Assembly (NCBI GenBank): GCA_021234155.1
Contig: JAJEKV010000075.1
Span: forward strand, 3,157,280-3,221,279
From: Isoetes taiwanensis
Taxonomy: Eukaryota > Streptophyta > Lycopodiopsida > Isoetales > Isoetaceae
Length of the DNA stretch: 64,000 bases
Direction of reading: 5' to 3'
Shown here: in pieces, positions 33,958 through 44,005 of the stretch
Numbering within the stretch: position 1 is the first letter of the stretch
Layout: the number at the start of each line of letters is the position of its first letter
The notes under the pieces: model-generated
Database searches by the model: none
What the model saw: the letters and a program-made list of their open reading frames with translations, nothing else
Told to the model about the DNA's origin: nothing
Made by a program: the position numbers and the translations under genes

Positions 33958-36020
33958 TCTTGGCCAAACATAGTTTTATGATTTGAGCTTATGAAACCAT
34001 GCTAATCCTATAAGTAGCTTATGCTGCACCAATGATTAAGAGAAAAATATGCAATGTGCATTCAACTCATTGGAAAATCACGATGCGTTTTATACTTGTC
34101 CACTTGGGATAAACTGAAAGATTGAAAAGACTTTATATTTGGGACCATGTACAGCTCCAATGTGCATATTATGAAGCTTCTGACTTGGGTTGCAGACTAT
34201 GAACCTAATTGATGTGAATATGTCTGTTGCATCGTAAGATGGCAGCACAGAAATATGAATGATTCTTCTTGAGTCAAAGGAAACACAAACTGGATAATAC
34301 TTTTTAACTTATACACAATTATCTACACAGTAGTATACTGTTTTGAGTAAGAAACAATGTCCAAATCCAATGTCATTCCAGCCAAGTTACCCCACTGTTA
34401 GTATCTGAGCTGTTGTGTGTAGAAGAGAATTTCGAAGTGTACTATAGGATATTGATCTCCTATTATCTCTCAGTTAAGAAGAATTTTCGGACATTCAGGA
34501 GTTTCTTTGCGATTGTAATCTGTAAATGGCCTGGTTGCCCAACATTGATAGCATAATTGCATGGCATACAAACATGAATTATATTTGGTCTTCCTGGTGA
34601 AAAACTTTGAAGCAAAAATGAGCATACAAACAAAGTATATTTGGTCTTCTTGGTGCAAGACTTGAAGCAAAAAGGAGCAATCAAATTGGACTTTTTCAAA
34701 TTGATGGAATGTGCTTCTGCCAGCGAAAGGTGTGACAAAGTCTAAGTTAGGAATTCGAGAGTGGCAAGCAATGACATGAGGTGGGTTGCATTCGTGTGTG
34801 TATATCAATTCAAGTTCTTTTGAAAATTCTTTAACTACGATGTTACATAGATGTGAGTGCCTTAGGATGCAGGGACCAATCATGGCTGATACAATCAGGA
34901 AAAGTTTTCTTGCCAGCGAGAAGGATTGCTACCCTACCTGTTAATGTAATGTCTACTATAGAGATTGATTTATGACGACTTAGTCAAATTTTATAACCAG
35001 AAATATGAGCAGCACCATACTTTTAGAACAAGACATATGTTACAAGACCTTTCCTTTGTAACAGTGAGAAAACTTGGTTATAAAAACCTACAACCAAACG
35101 TTTAACATGATCATATAAGATCATGAGTGGATAAATTTCAACTTTTACATTTGCAACAGCTGAACATACTCTGAGCTACAAAGTTTGCATTCAATATAGT
35201 AGGATGCATTTGGATAAACAAATGCAGGGTGGACACGAGTAGAGTCATAGAATGATAGTGTCATATGATAAATGACATCATTTATAAATTGGGTATAATA
35301 TTGAAAATTGCAAAGCTGCCCATTTATGGATGTGCCAAGTCTGATTCGTTCCAAAAGATTCTAAAGCTCCAGTGGCTCTTGTACCTGTGTAAGTTATGCT
35401 TACTTTCTTTCAATTGGAGTAGTAAGATCAGCTTTAAAGAGAGACTTTCTATTTATGGCTACTTATGAGCAACTGTATTTAGATGCCAATTAGATGAATT
35501 TACTCCCAAAATAGCAAAGAATATATATCCTTTACATGATATCGCTTTTAATTTCAATTGAGGAGGCCGCTAAGCCTCAAACCAATCAGGTCGTTATCTT
35601 GGATTTTGGATCTGGCGCTGACCCAAAGTTACGTTCTGGTTGGATTTAATTTCCTGGTCGGATTGCAACATTCCGACTAGGTTTTTGGCTTCATCGGCGA
35701 TATCAGTCAAAGGCTGCTTTGTATTTCAGAGCTGAAGTTTTTGGAAGGGAGCAGACTCACATTTACAGAGCAGAGCGGAATTTCAGAAAGGATTATTTAA
35801 GGAAAAACTACAAAATGCTTCGAAAAGAATTTGGGTGCTTTCCATGGGCCCAAAACCTTGATTTTTCTTGGCCAGGCATACGGATGCCATGTTCCCATGA
35901 AGATCTGACCTTGAATTTTTTTAGGAAGATCCAACCTTACTTGGTTCAGGTTTTGATCTTAACGAAAAGTAATCAGTCCGCAATTATTTTTAAGAAAAAT
36001 AATCAATCCGCAATTATTAT
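33958..36020. other. Intergenic DNA with minor repeats
   Basis: No supported gene. Around 34560-34690 a 60-bp segment is duplicated (TATATTTGGTCTTC...GGTG...TTGAAGCAAAAA). At 35970-36020 the word AATCAGTCCGCAATTATT recurs as AATCAATCCGCAATTATT. A plus-strand frame at 35719-36105 has no known motif. Confidence 0.4.
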
Positions 36021-36022
36021 TT

Positions 36023-36042
36023 GCCCAGGTCAAGACCTGGGT
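36023..36042. repeat. Hairpin CCCAGGTC-AA-GACCTGGG with adjacent direct repeats
   Basis: A perfect 8-bp stem (36024-36031 with 36034-36041) closes on AA. Two further CCAGGTC words follow at about 36051 and 36066. The site lies about 800 bp beyond the 3' end of the minus-strand Rep gene. It is a candidate, not proven, terminal hairpin of that element. Confidence 0.7.
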
Positions 36043-36354
36043 ACGACAATCCAGGTCCGGCAATCCAGGTCGAAGTTCGTCGAACCCATGGGAAAGCACC
36101 CTTAGGAAGTCCCCTCCAAGATTACATCATGATGACGTCCAAATCTTCAATAAACCGAAGGACCCTCCTTGCACCTACTACTGATCCTATCCTAATCGCT
36201 CTACCCATTCCTAACCTAATCGCTCTACCTAATTTCATTCAAAAAAAATTCCGCCGTCCATATCTAACCACCATCGACACAATCAAGCACATCTCAACCT
36301 TACATCTGCCGTTCATCACAGAATCGAACAACAACCATTTTATCAGAGAATCCA

Positions 36355-36480
36355 ACAAGGAGAACAGATCGAAAACTGCCTGCCGTCTACCACAGAATCC
36401 AACAACAAAAACAGATCGATCATTGCCTGCCGTCTATCACAGAATCCAACAACAAAAACAGATCGAAAATTGCAACACGG
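36355..36480 (+). repeat. Tandem repeat of about 55 bp, 2-3 units
   Basis: CACAGAATCCAACAACAAAA, then ACAGATCGA and CTGCCTGCCGTCTA or TTGCCTGCCGTCTA, recur two to three times. The array lies in the 3' flank of the minus-strand Rep gene. Confidence 0.85.
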
Positions 36481-36524
36481 AATGAAAGTAAAGTAATTGA
36501 TCCAAACATGAGATTGAAAATAAA

Positions 36525-36795
36525 ACAGGATTTATGATAACACAGCATTCATGAAAATCCCATGCACAAAGCTTGTTCTTCACATCCTGCTCAAACCTCG
36601 CTTCCCACACAAGCAACTAAACACCTGATCCAAACATTACACAGAAAATAAGACACGAATTCTGATAATTGCATTCATAGGAAATAAGACAAGATTTCTG
36701 ATAACATAACATTCATGACAATCCCATGTACAAAGCTACACAACTCCACATCCTGCTGAAACTTGGCTTCCCACACAAGCAACCAAAGCAACAAA
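36525..36795 (+). repeat. Direct duplication, about 95-bp units spaced by about 166 bp
   Basis: Both units contain GATAACA, CATTCATGA.AATCCCATG, CACATCCTGCT and CTTCCCACACAAGCAAC. They lie immediately downstream (minus sense) of the Rep gene stop. Confidence 0.8.
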
Positions 36796-36843
36796 ATTGT
36801 ACAGACAACAAGGGGCTCCATCACGACAGAAGACAAAGACTGA

Positions 36844-38932
36844 TCATGCTCGCATAGTGCTAGGATGAGCGGCTGCAAGCTCATGAAGCTGCCGCAGCTT
36901 AGACGAGAGCATCGCTCGGACATGATTCACTTCCCCTCTAAACACTCTTCTGTCCCGCATTGAAACCTCAATGTCTGGATCATCTACTGCAACCAAAGTC
37001 TCTTCTAGGATATCTACAGCATTAGTTAAAGCAACAGACAATGCATGCACAATTCGCCAAGTCTGCGATTTCATCCACTCAACATCAAAAAACGGAGCAA
37101 CAAACGCAGGAACCACCCCTTCTACGGCACACCTCTCCACAGGTTCAACATCCAACGCAATGAACGTAGAGAACGGAGGAGGAGGAATGGCATCCCTCTC
37201 TCCCCCGGCAGCCCCGACATCAACATCCGCCCCTGCAACACAAGATTCAATTGATTAGGAAGCTGCAACGTGAATATCAACAAACAATTCAAAAGCTCAT
37301 ACTATCCAATATCAAAGGCAGGATCCGGCATATCTAAAGGAATATAGTCCTGGAAAAAGGGCAGGCTGCCATCTACAGGTGGAATGATTGCGGGAGTCTC
37401 GTCATGATACTCTTCATCTGGAGCATAATCGACTATGTCTACTCCATCATCGTCAGCACCACTCCCATTTTCATCCTCTTCCAGCATTGCGTCCAGCTTG
37501 ACTAGCTCCGCACATACCAGAGCATCATCCCAAAATCTATGGCGCCTTCTACCCACTTTCTATATGGGCTCTTCCCCAGGAGGCAATCCATAAATGACGC
37601 ATCGCACGTCCTTGATAGAAGCATGCCTCGGATCCAGGGTAAGCCTCCACGCAGCCTCTACTCTATAGTAACTGATTCTGGCTGAATTCCAAGGGAGGAC
37701 CCACGCGCTAGACAAAACGAACTTCCCAGTTCGCAACATCTGTGCAATCGTGTAGCACAGACTGGGAGTTCTCTGCCTTCTCCCGTGATATAACACAAAG
37801 TGGCTCCCACGACTGAGCAAGTTTCTGTTATCCAGAACCACGCAGTGTTTTATCTTACCCGCACCGTACAGTGCATATAAGTTCTTACCACGCTCAAGCT
37901 GCTCAGCAGTCACCTCCTTCATATGATTCCTATAATGCAATTTCCCAACATCTTTCAGACAGTAGCCGAGCATTCCTTCAAAACAGTGTAAACGCGTGTC
38001 TTTCAGTGCTTTACGCATAATCACTCCACCTGGTGGACGATGGTTTGTCCAATCTAGAGCCTGCCTCAGACGAATATTCACAGCTGCTGGCGAGGTTGCA
38101 GCAACTCGAAATACACACTGCAAGTGTAAATGATCAAGTTCAGAACCCCGCATCTGAGTCCAAGAACCTGCACGCTCTGACGTAATGATCTTCTACTATA
38201 TCAGACCCGCTGATAGTTACTGTCACACTCACGTCCAACACGCTACTTCTAGCTTCCCTCTGCATGCTTTTCCTCATCTCCTCCTTTCTCTCCATACATT
38301 TCTTGTCTTCTCTCTCCTTCTTCAGTCTCTCCTGCTCTTCCTTCCTTTCTCTCTGCTTCTTCTCTCTTTCCACCTGCTTGTTCTCTCTCTCCACCTGTTT
38401 AAATCTTTTCCTCTCCTCCCTCTCAAACTGCTTTCTCTTCTTCTGTGCATCCCTATCATTCTGCTCTCTAATTACAATGCCACTGTCCTTCCTTGGCCCT
38501 GCCTCTCTTCTTAGACGGCTCACACACATTGCAGGCATCAGCTAGAAGACCCAAATTATATTCACCTCTCTTCGGTGACAGATGGAGCTGCTCAGAAGGC
38601 ACTTCAACAAAATTACTACGATGGAATATGGGATGGGAATCAAGGCACAGGGAGTTATGTTTAGGCACAAAATTCATGGGCACAGCAGAAGGCATGCAAT
38701 TCAATTCATGGGAAACATGGTTATGCTCAGCCACAGCATTCATCGGCCCAGCAGCTCCCTCTAGCCTCCCTCTAGCAGCTCCAGCACTGCTGCTCTCAGG
38801 AGGCCTCCCCTCCTCATCCAAACAACTGTGCATGCCCTGCCCTGATCTAACACTCCTAGCAATTCTCTTCAACATAGAAAGATTGTGGAGCATACCTGTG
38901 TTGGCCTCCACAGATCTTTGGCTGCTTGGCAT
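36844..38932 (-). pseudogene. HUH rolling-circle Rep endonuclease (Replitron/CRESS-like), nearly complete but interrupted
   Basis: Would nick single-stranded DNA through a tyrosine to start rolling-circle replication or transposition. Domains in order: low-complexity N-terminus (38932-38540), an R/K/E-rich coiled coil (about 38470-38260), RCR motif I-like SVTVTI (38232-38212), motif II HLHLQ with the HUH pair at 38124-38132, motif III GYCLKD with Tyr at 37962-37964 and Lys at 37953-37955, then GKFVLSSAWVLPWN near 37710. An acidic tail follows (37556-37303), and after a 70-bp GT-AG intron (37302-37233) a last exon ends at 36844. Breaks: frame changes near 38470 and 38145, an in-frame TAG at 37560-37562, and a TAG formed at the exon junction. 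There is no helicase domain, unlike Helitrons and viral Reps. Motifs, spacing and the C-terminal block match Replitron-type Reps as I remember them; an endogenised CRESS element is the alternative. Confidence 0.75.
37233..37302 (-). other. Probable 70-bp intron in the Rep gene
   Basis: Donor GTATGAG at 37302-37296 and acceptor TTGTGTTGCAG ending at 37233, with a pyrimidine-rich end. A second GTTGCAG lies upstream. Joining the exons as they stand creates TAG and shifts frame by one, so either a small indel has occurred or the splice choice differs. Confidence 0.55.
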
Positions 38933-39218
38933 GGCGGTCAGACAAAATAACAAACGTACAAGCAGTTGAAAGATGCCACTCTCTTTTCGGCCCAGCAGCA
39001 TCGCCAGGCGTCACCCAATCCTCCCAGCCCGTAGCTGGTCTTCCTGGCATCGCCCATTCCATGCCATCAGTTCAGGCTCATGTTCTTGCTATTTCAGGCC
39101 CCTCTCATCCCAACGTCCAGGTTCGTCCACAGCCCAATCGCAGGGCCAACAAAATTAACACAAAAAAACATTCCCCCCCACCCGACCACTAGTTTCATTG
39201 GAAAACCTACTGAAAATG

Positions 39219-41048
39219 TAAAACGGTTACGGTGCATTTATTAGCTCTCGATTTGGACTTGGATTCCAGGGGGTATTATACTCGTGGAATAGGGGGTATT
39301 AGACTCGCGGTTTCAGCCTGCACACTTCTACAAGTCGAATACCCCCAATTTCGGGTTGATATTAGGTAAGTCAAATACCTCCCATTTCTCCTTCGCCGGA
39401 CCTCCTATCCCCAAAAAAGGGGTATTAGACTCATCTAAACTCGCACCTGCATTACACAAGTCGAATACCCAAGGGGTATTGGGTTCGTCTAAACTAAGGC
39501 ATGTATTGTGCAAGTCGAATACCCCCTTGCTTATCCCACAAGTCGAATACCCCCTTAGTTATTCCACAAGTCAAATACGCCCTTGCCCCCACCTTGGGGT
39601 ATTAGATCCAATTTTAAGTTAACTTCTTATGGCTTTTTCATCATTCTCTAGATCATGAAATAGAGACTCGTGAATGGTTCTATGGGCAATGCAATTCTTA
39701 TTGATTTAGTATACGTAACTTGAAATCTTGCATACTCAAGTGGTCATTCAATGGTTGTGAGTTTCTATTCAACTAACATTGTTTATTTTCCATTATCATC
39801 ATTGGTATAATGGTTCATACAACAAATTGCGTGTTTATTCAATTTCCATTATTAGTTTGAGTTATAACTTGTATACAAAACAAATTCTTACATTAAAACA
39901 TACAATAACAAAGCAAATAATGATGATTTGCTTCTGCTTAATAAACAATTTAAAGGCCCAGGGATTTGGACCCTGGAATTTCCATTTAGCCAACCCACAA
40001 ATCTCAGCCATATTAGTGCAAAACGGTGTGCCCATACAATGAAAAAGATAGCAATATCAAGACTTAAAAGGACATTCCAAATTGATTCCCCCTTAGCCAA
40101 TCCACAAATCTTAGCCATACTAGTGCAAAATAATGTGCCCATATAGTGAAAAAGATCGTAATATCAAGACTTAAAATGACATACCAAATTGATTTCTCCT
40201 TTGTAGAGGCACTGCTTGATTAAAAATCCTTCGTTTATATGACTTATGGAGATTTAGCATATACAAGCTTTACACAAAAGGCTCATACCAGTTTTCTGAC
40301 GATATATTACAATCCCTAGATTGCAAATAATCTGCAGTTCATTGCCAAATGCAAAGAACAAAGATGGGATCAACGCCAGCCAAACATGTCATAAAATATC
40401 TATAAATTGCACAATAGACAATAAAGCAGAGTAGTAGAATTGACAAATGAAACGAAATAAGATGCTAAAGTAGAGTTACTAAATCAATAGTATGAATGCC
40501 AATATAAATCTTAATTTTATTATTGGATCAGATATTAGACTCAGTATTCTGCAAATCCACAATCTAATAGACTAAAAGAGATGTAGCTAAATTCTGCACA
40601 AAGGGCTGGCTAAATCTACAAATTATACAGATCGATTTCTAATAATCTAGCAATGACATTTACAAAGTTTTTGAAATGCATGAGATAGAATCACGGATTT
40701 TTTGCCCAGGAAAATCGGCGCAGATGGAAAGGTGAAAGAAAGCTTCATTTACCATGTATGGCCTGGTGGTGAAAACACCAGCCGAAGTATCTTGACCGGA
40801 GCTTCGCCGCGCACTGCCCTCATTGTTGCACTGCAATTCAAAATAGACCTAAATATTCTGTTGTACCTAGGGTATTTGACTCGCAGTTTAGAACAGTGAT
40901 GAATTGACAGGCCGAATACCCGTTCTGCTAGAATTTTTTTCCTGTCAAAATCTATATTGGGAGAGCCGAATGCCCTCGCATGGTATTCGGCTTGAGATTT
41001 CGCGGAATCGAGGTTCAAAAGTGGAGCCAATATTTCCTTCGATTGTAA
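39219..41048. mobile_element. Second member of the TAA-flanked TIR element family, about 1.8 kb
   Basis: The left end, GGTGCATTTATTAGCTC followed by TTGGATTCCAGGGGGTATT, matches the inner left end of the element at 23489. The right end reads inversely as GGAAATATTGGCTCC...CCTCGATTCC. TAA flanks the proposed ends (39219-39221 and 41046-41048). AAGTCGAATACCCC words crowd 39330-39600, and inverted GTATTTGACTCG/GTATTCGGCTT words lie at 40870-41010. The outer GGCC tips seen in copy 1 are not preserved, so exact ends are tentative. No transposase is seen. It abuts the 5' side of the Rep gene. Confidence 0.6.
39985..40205 (+). repeat. 107-bp tandem duplication, two units
   Basis: TTAGCCAACCCACAAATCTCAG and TTAGCCAATCCACAAATCTTAG start units at about 39986 and 40093. 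Both continue with TAGTGCAAAA, GTGCCCATA and AATATCAAGACTTAAAA. The array is inside the second TIR element. Confidence 0.85.
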
Positions 41049-41199
41049 ACCATGATGAAGATGCTCCATGCCTTAGACAACAGATTTTTAGCTACAATGG
41101 CAAAGATGCAAGAGCTTCAAATGAAATCAATGTCAACGATTTGAAACGAGAAATAGCACTCTAAACAAAAATAAAATGGAGAGCAAGCGTTGAACCATA

Positions 41200-41924
41200 T
41201 AGACCTAGGCAATCACAGGCATATCCTTGACTCATTTTTTTAGTTTGTCGTGGTCTCCATTTCTTGGTTTGCAATGTCATCAAAACTAAAAATAACCCCT
41301 GCAACAACCATTCGCATTAGGGGAGGGTGCTTATAAAGCTCCAACTTAAATGGAAACAAGGTGCTGTGCACGAGAGGTTGCCCTTCAGTAGCCCAAGAGT
41401 GTGTTTTCAAGATTTTTGTAGAAAATGAATTTATTCAGGTTTGATCAAGACTTGGGTTGCTTATTATGTATTATAGAGCTTAATAGATAATGTGCTTGCA
41501 TTGGTCGTATGATGCTGCGAAAAAGCATGTTGTGTGCATGACATTTTTGGAGATATCACACATGTTGCATATGTCCGCGGGTGAGCCACCTTTTGTATAC
41601 ATGCTGATCAAGTCCTAACAGAATTCTTGAGAATGTGTCTGAGAAATCTGAGAATGTATTTCTTAGCCTTCTCTTTGGCTTCATGCTTTCACATCTTGGA
41701 AAATAAAAAGGATGCAGTTTAGCTCAATGAGCTGTAAACTATAACACATGGGAGATAACGAAAGTGTCCTCTGTGAGATGCCTATGTAGCCGTCTCATTG
41801 GTTTCAAGTTAGGGAAACACGAAGAATGTGATAAGTAGACTTGCCCAGGCTTCCCATATCTGAATGTAGAAGCGCTTTTTTTCTTGTAAGGTGGAGCATA
41901 ATAGTGTCTCGTCCAAAACATCCC
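41200..41924. other. Intergenic DNA
   Basis: No supported gene or repeat; it lies between the TIR element and the captured-gene chimera. Confidence 0.4.
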
Positions 41925-41934
41925 TCAAATGATG

Positions 41935-42308
41935 GTATCACACTTTAAAATAGATGAAGGTGAATACTGCATAAACCACCAAGTGCATTTACAATGTGAC
42001 CCTATTTGGTTGGATGCCTTCCACCTGCATCTGCTGATGAAATGCAATGGTGCATATCCAAAACCATGTTGAGCATAGGCTCCAATAATGGCATTCCATG
42101 AAACTATATCACGCTTACTCATTTGATTGAAAATTTGTCCTGCACTTTCAAGACAACTAGACTTGGCATATAAGTTAATAACTATATTTTCAATATTTAT
42201 GTCTGGCCCAAATCCCCTTCTTATGATTTGCACATATAAATGCTTTCTTTTTGCAAAGGCTGCTTGACTTGCAAGAGCATCTATAGTGCTGATGAATGTC
42301 ACATTATC
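41935..42308 (-). pseudogene. PPR protein gene fragment
   Basis: Minus-strand translation gives [20 protein letters not shown], then INLYAKSSCLESAGQIFNQM and DIVSWNAIIGAYAQHGFG. After a one-base shift it continues HQQMQVEGIQPNRVTL. That is about one and a half PLS-type PPR triplets. A stop follows the shift. It differs from the intact PPR gene at 27953, so it is not a simple copy of it. It starts directly where the starch-synthase sequence ends, in the same orientation. Confidence 0.85.
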
Positions 42309-42597
42309 GCATCATATCGCATTGCAGTCAGTTGTGTCAACCCACATGGTTCAAAAATAGATGGGACTAGAATGAAATCTAATGCTGTGTATGTCTGGCA
42401 CAATTTCCAAGATACAATATATCATGATCTGATACAAGAAACAGAAAGAACGGATTAGCAACCAGATGAAACACACTCACCAAATGAGAAAGTGGCTCAT
42501 CATATATAAGCCAAAGCTTTGCCTTGTTACCATGCAAAAGTTGGTTGGCAAGATTGGCAAACTCATTTGAATCAGGAGCAGATCCAAGGAGAACCAC
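42309..42597 (-). pseudogene. Soluble starch synthase gene fragment (glycosyltransferase 5 C-terminal lobe)
   Basis: Exon 42597-42481 is 117 bp in phase 0 with acceptor AATGTAG and donor GTGAGT. It encodes VVLLGSAPDSNEFANLANQL and ends IYDEPLSHL, the nucleotide-sugar-binding lobe of starch synthase III/IV-type enzymes, which use ADP-glucose in plastids. A following piece at about 42370-42310 encodes [20 protein letters not shown], the signature downstream of that exon. The linking residues (IYAGS in intact enzymes) and everything after TAMRY are missing, and sequence switches to the PPR fragment. An intron is retained, so capture was at DNA level. No catalytic N-terminal half is present. Confidence 0.9.
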
Positions 42598-42716
42598 CTA
42601 CATTCCAGGCATGGCACATATAAAATTAGTAGTATTGAAGGTTTGGGGAATGGTTGGATTGGATTGGATTGATTGCGTACTTGGGTCAGGTTATCATGCT
42701 TTTGGCATTTGCATTG

Positions 42717-42754
42717 GTTTTTGTTTGTTTATTTGTTTGTTTGTTTGTTTGTTT
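42717..42754 (+). repeat. (TTTG)n microsatellite
   Basis: About nine TTTG units with one TTTA interruption, beside the captured starch-synthase exon. Confidence 0.95.
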
Positions 42755-43269
42755 CGTGGGGATAAATAGTGAGAGACTCTGAAACAACTATTTTGCAACT
42801 ATGACAAGTGTTTGACCTAGAGATTATCACAATTGACAACTACACTAACTTGTAAACTCATGCCAGTTTGATGAAGTAAGAAGATATTGATATGTGGCAC
42901 ATGTGCATTCTATGGAAGATGTGTTGGACCACTTGCATTTTTACGTGGTTTTGAATACCTTCTTTTGGTGAAGAATAACAACAACAATGTTGGGTTGTAT
43001 AGAATTTGGAATGTGTTCGTCGATTTAATTGAGGTACCACTTTCTCATACCAGATGATGATGACTTGATCGTTGTGTAAGAGGTGTGTTTGAAACGTATA
43101 GAACTACATGTAGCTTTATTGTGTGTTGTTTGGACTTTTCGCTGCATCTGCTTGGTAAGGAATATCAAATGTGAATTGATTAGGAGATTATTATGCTTGA
43201 TATGAATAAGCGATGAGCATTTAATGCTTAGCTTGTGTCCAATTCTTGCTACATTAATATTGTTTTGTC

Positions 43270-43560
43270 TGATCGAAAGTCATTTGTCGTGATTGGCTAT
43301 ACATTCGACAATTATTTTTTGTCTTTTATTCGTGAAAGCATCACGTACAATTGTTATGCGGTGAATGCCCTTCTTATGACCATTATTGCCTTGCCTTCTA
43401 TCATGGAAACTTTGGCTCTTGTGTCCTGTCCTGTTATACGCCAGTCCAAATGGGCATGTTTTCTTGAAGATGGACTTGGGCCCATGATATATGTATTCAA
43501 CTGGTGTTCCCTTGATGTACATGTGTTGGAGAGAGTTATCAATGTGGACCATGATGCCTT
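43270..43560 (-). pseudogene. PIF1/Helitron-type helicase C-terminal remnant
   Basis: On the minus strand one frame reads CPFGLAYNRTGHKSQSF, and a second frame then reads AFTA.QLYVMLSRIKDKK. These match the helicase C-terminal motifs (xPLxLAYAxTIHKSQGxT and GQLYVALSRVxxR) of PIF1-like proteins. A stop replaces the residue before QLYV. It is too short to tell a host PIF1 gene from a Helitron; given the two other Helitron pieces in the window, Helitron is likelier. Confidence 0.55.
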
Positions 43561-43981
43561 CTGTGTCTCCTGTTTGCCAGTCTGTCTCTATACCTGTTGT
43601 TCACTATTTCTTCTGGTATGTCTATATTGATTATGATTACAAGAAATTTATCGCGGCGGCTGAACATTTCTTTGGGCCAGACTGGAGCAAAAGTGGCCCA
43701 AATCCGAAAGACAATAGGTCTTAAAAGAAAACCTTATGGTGAGCTAGAAAACCAAGTGCTTGGCTCCATTCAGTCGAGTCATGCCCCAAAAGTCATCTCC
43801 AAATTTCTTCCAAGATTTTCTTGGGTTCTATAAAAATTCTCTTGAGATTCCTTTAAAATTTTCTACATATTTCTAAAGATATCGATGGAAGAAGACGTGT
43901 AGAAGCGAAAGCTCCTGTCATAAGTTTTTTCTATATTCCATAAAGACACTTGAACCTGACAAAATTTTTTATGGTAAATAG

Positions 43982-44005
43982 TTTTTTTTTTTTTTTTTTT
44001 TTTTT
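43982..44005 (+). repeat. Poly-T tract of 24
   Basis: A run of 24 T. On the minus strand this is a poly-A and could be a retrocopy tail, but no associated coding sequence is recognised. Confidence 0.9.

Noticed and set aside
38185-38545. Plus-strand open frames rich in Leu, Ser and Phe over 38185-38545
   Set aside because: They are the antisense of the Arg/Lys/Glu coiled coil of the Rep gene; the CT-rich plus strand is a by-product.
43982-44005. Poly-T as the tail of a minus-strand retrocopy
   Set aside because: No coding sequence or target duplication could be matched to it.
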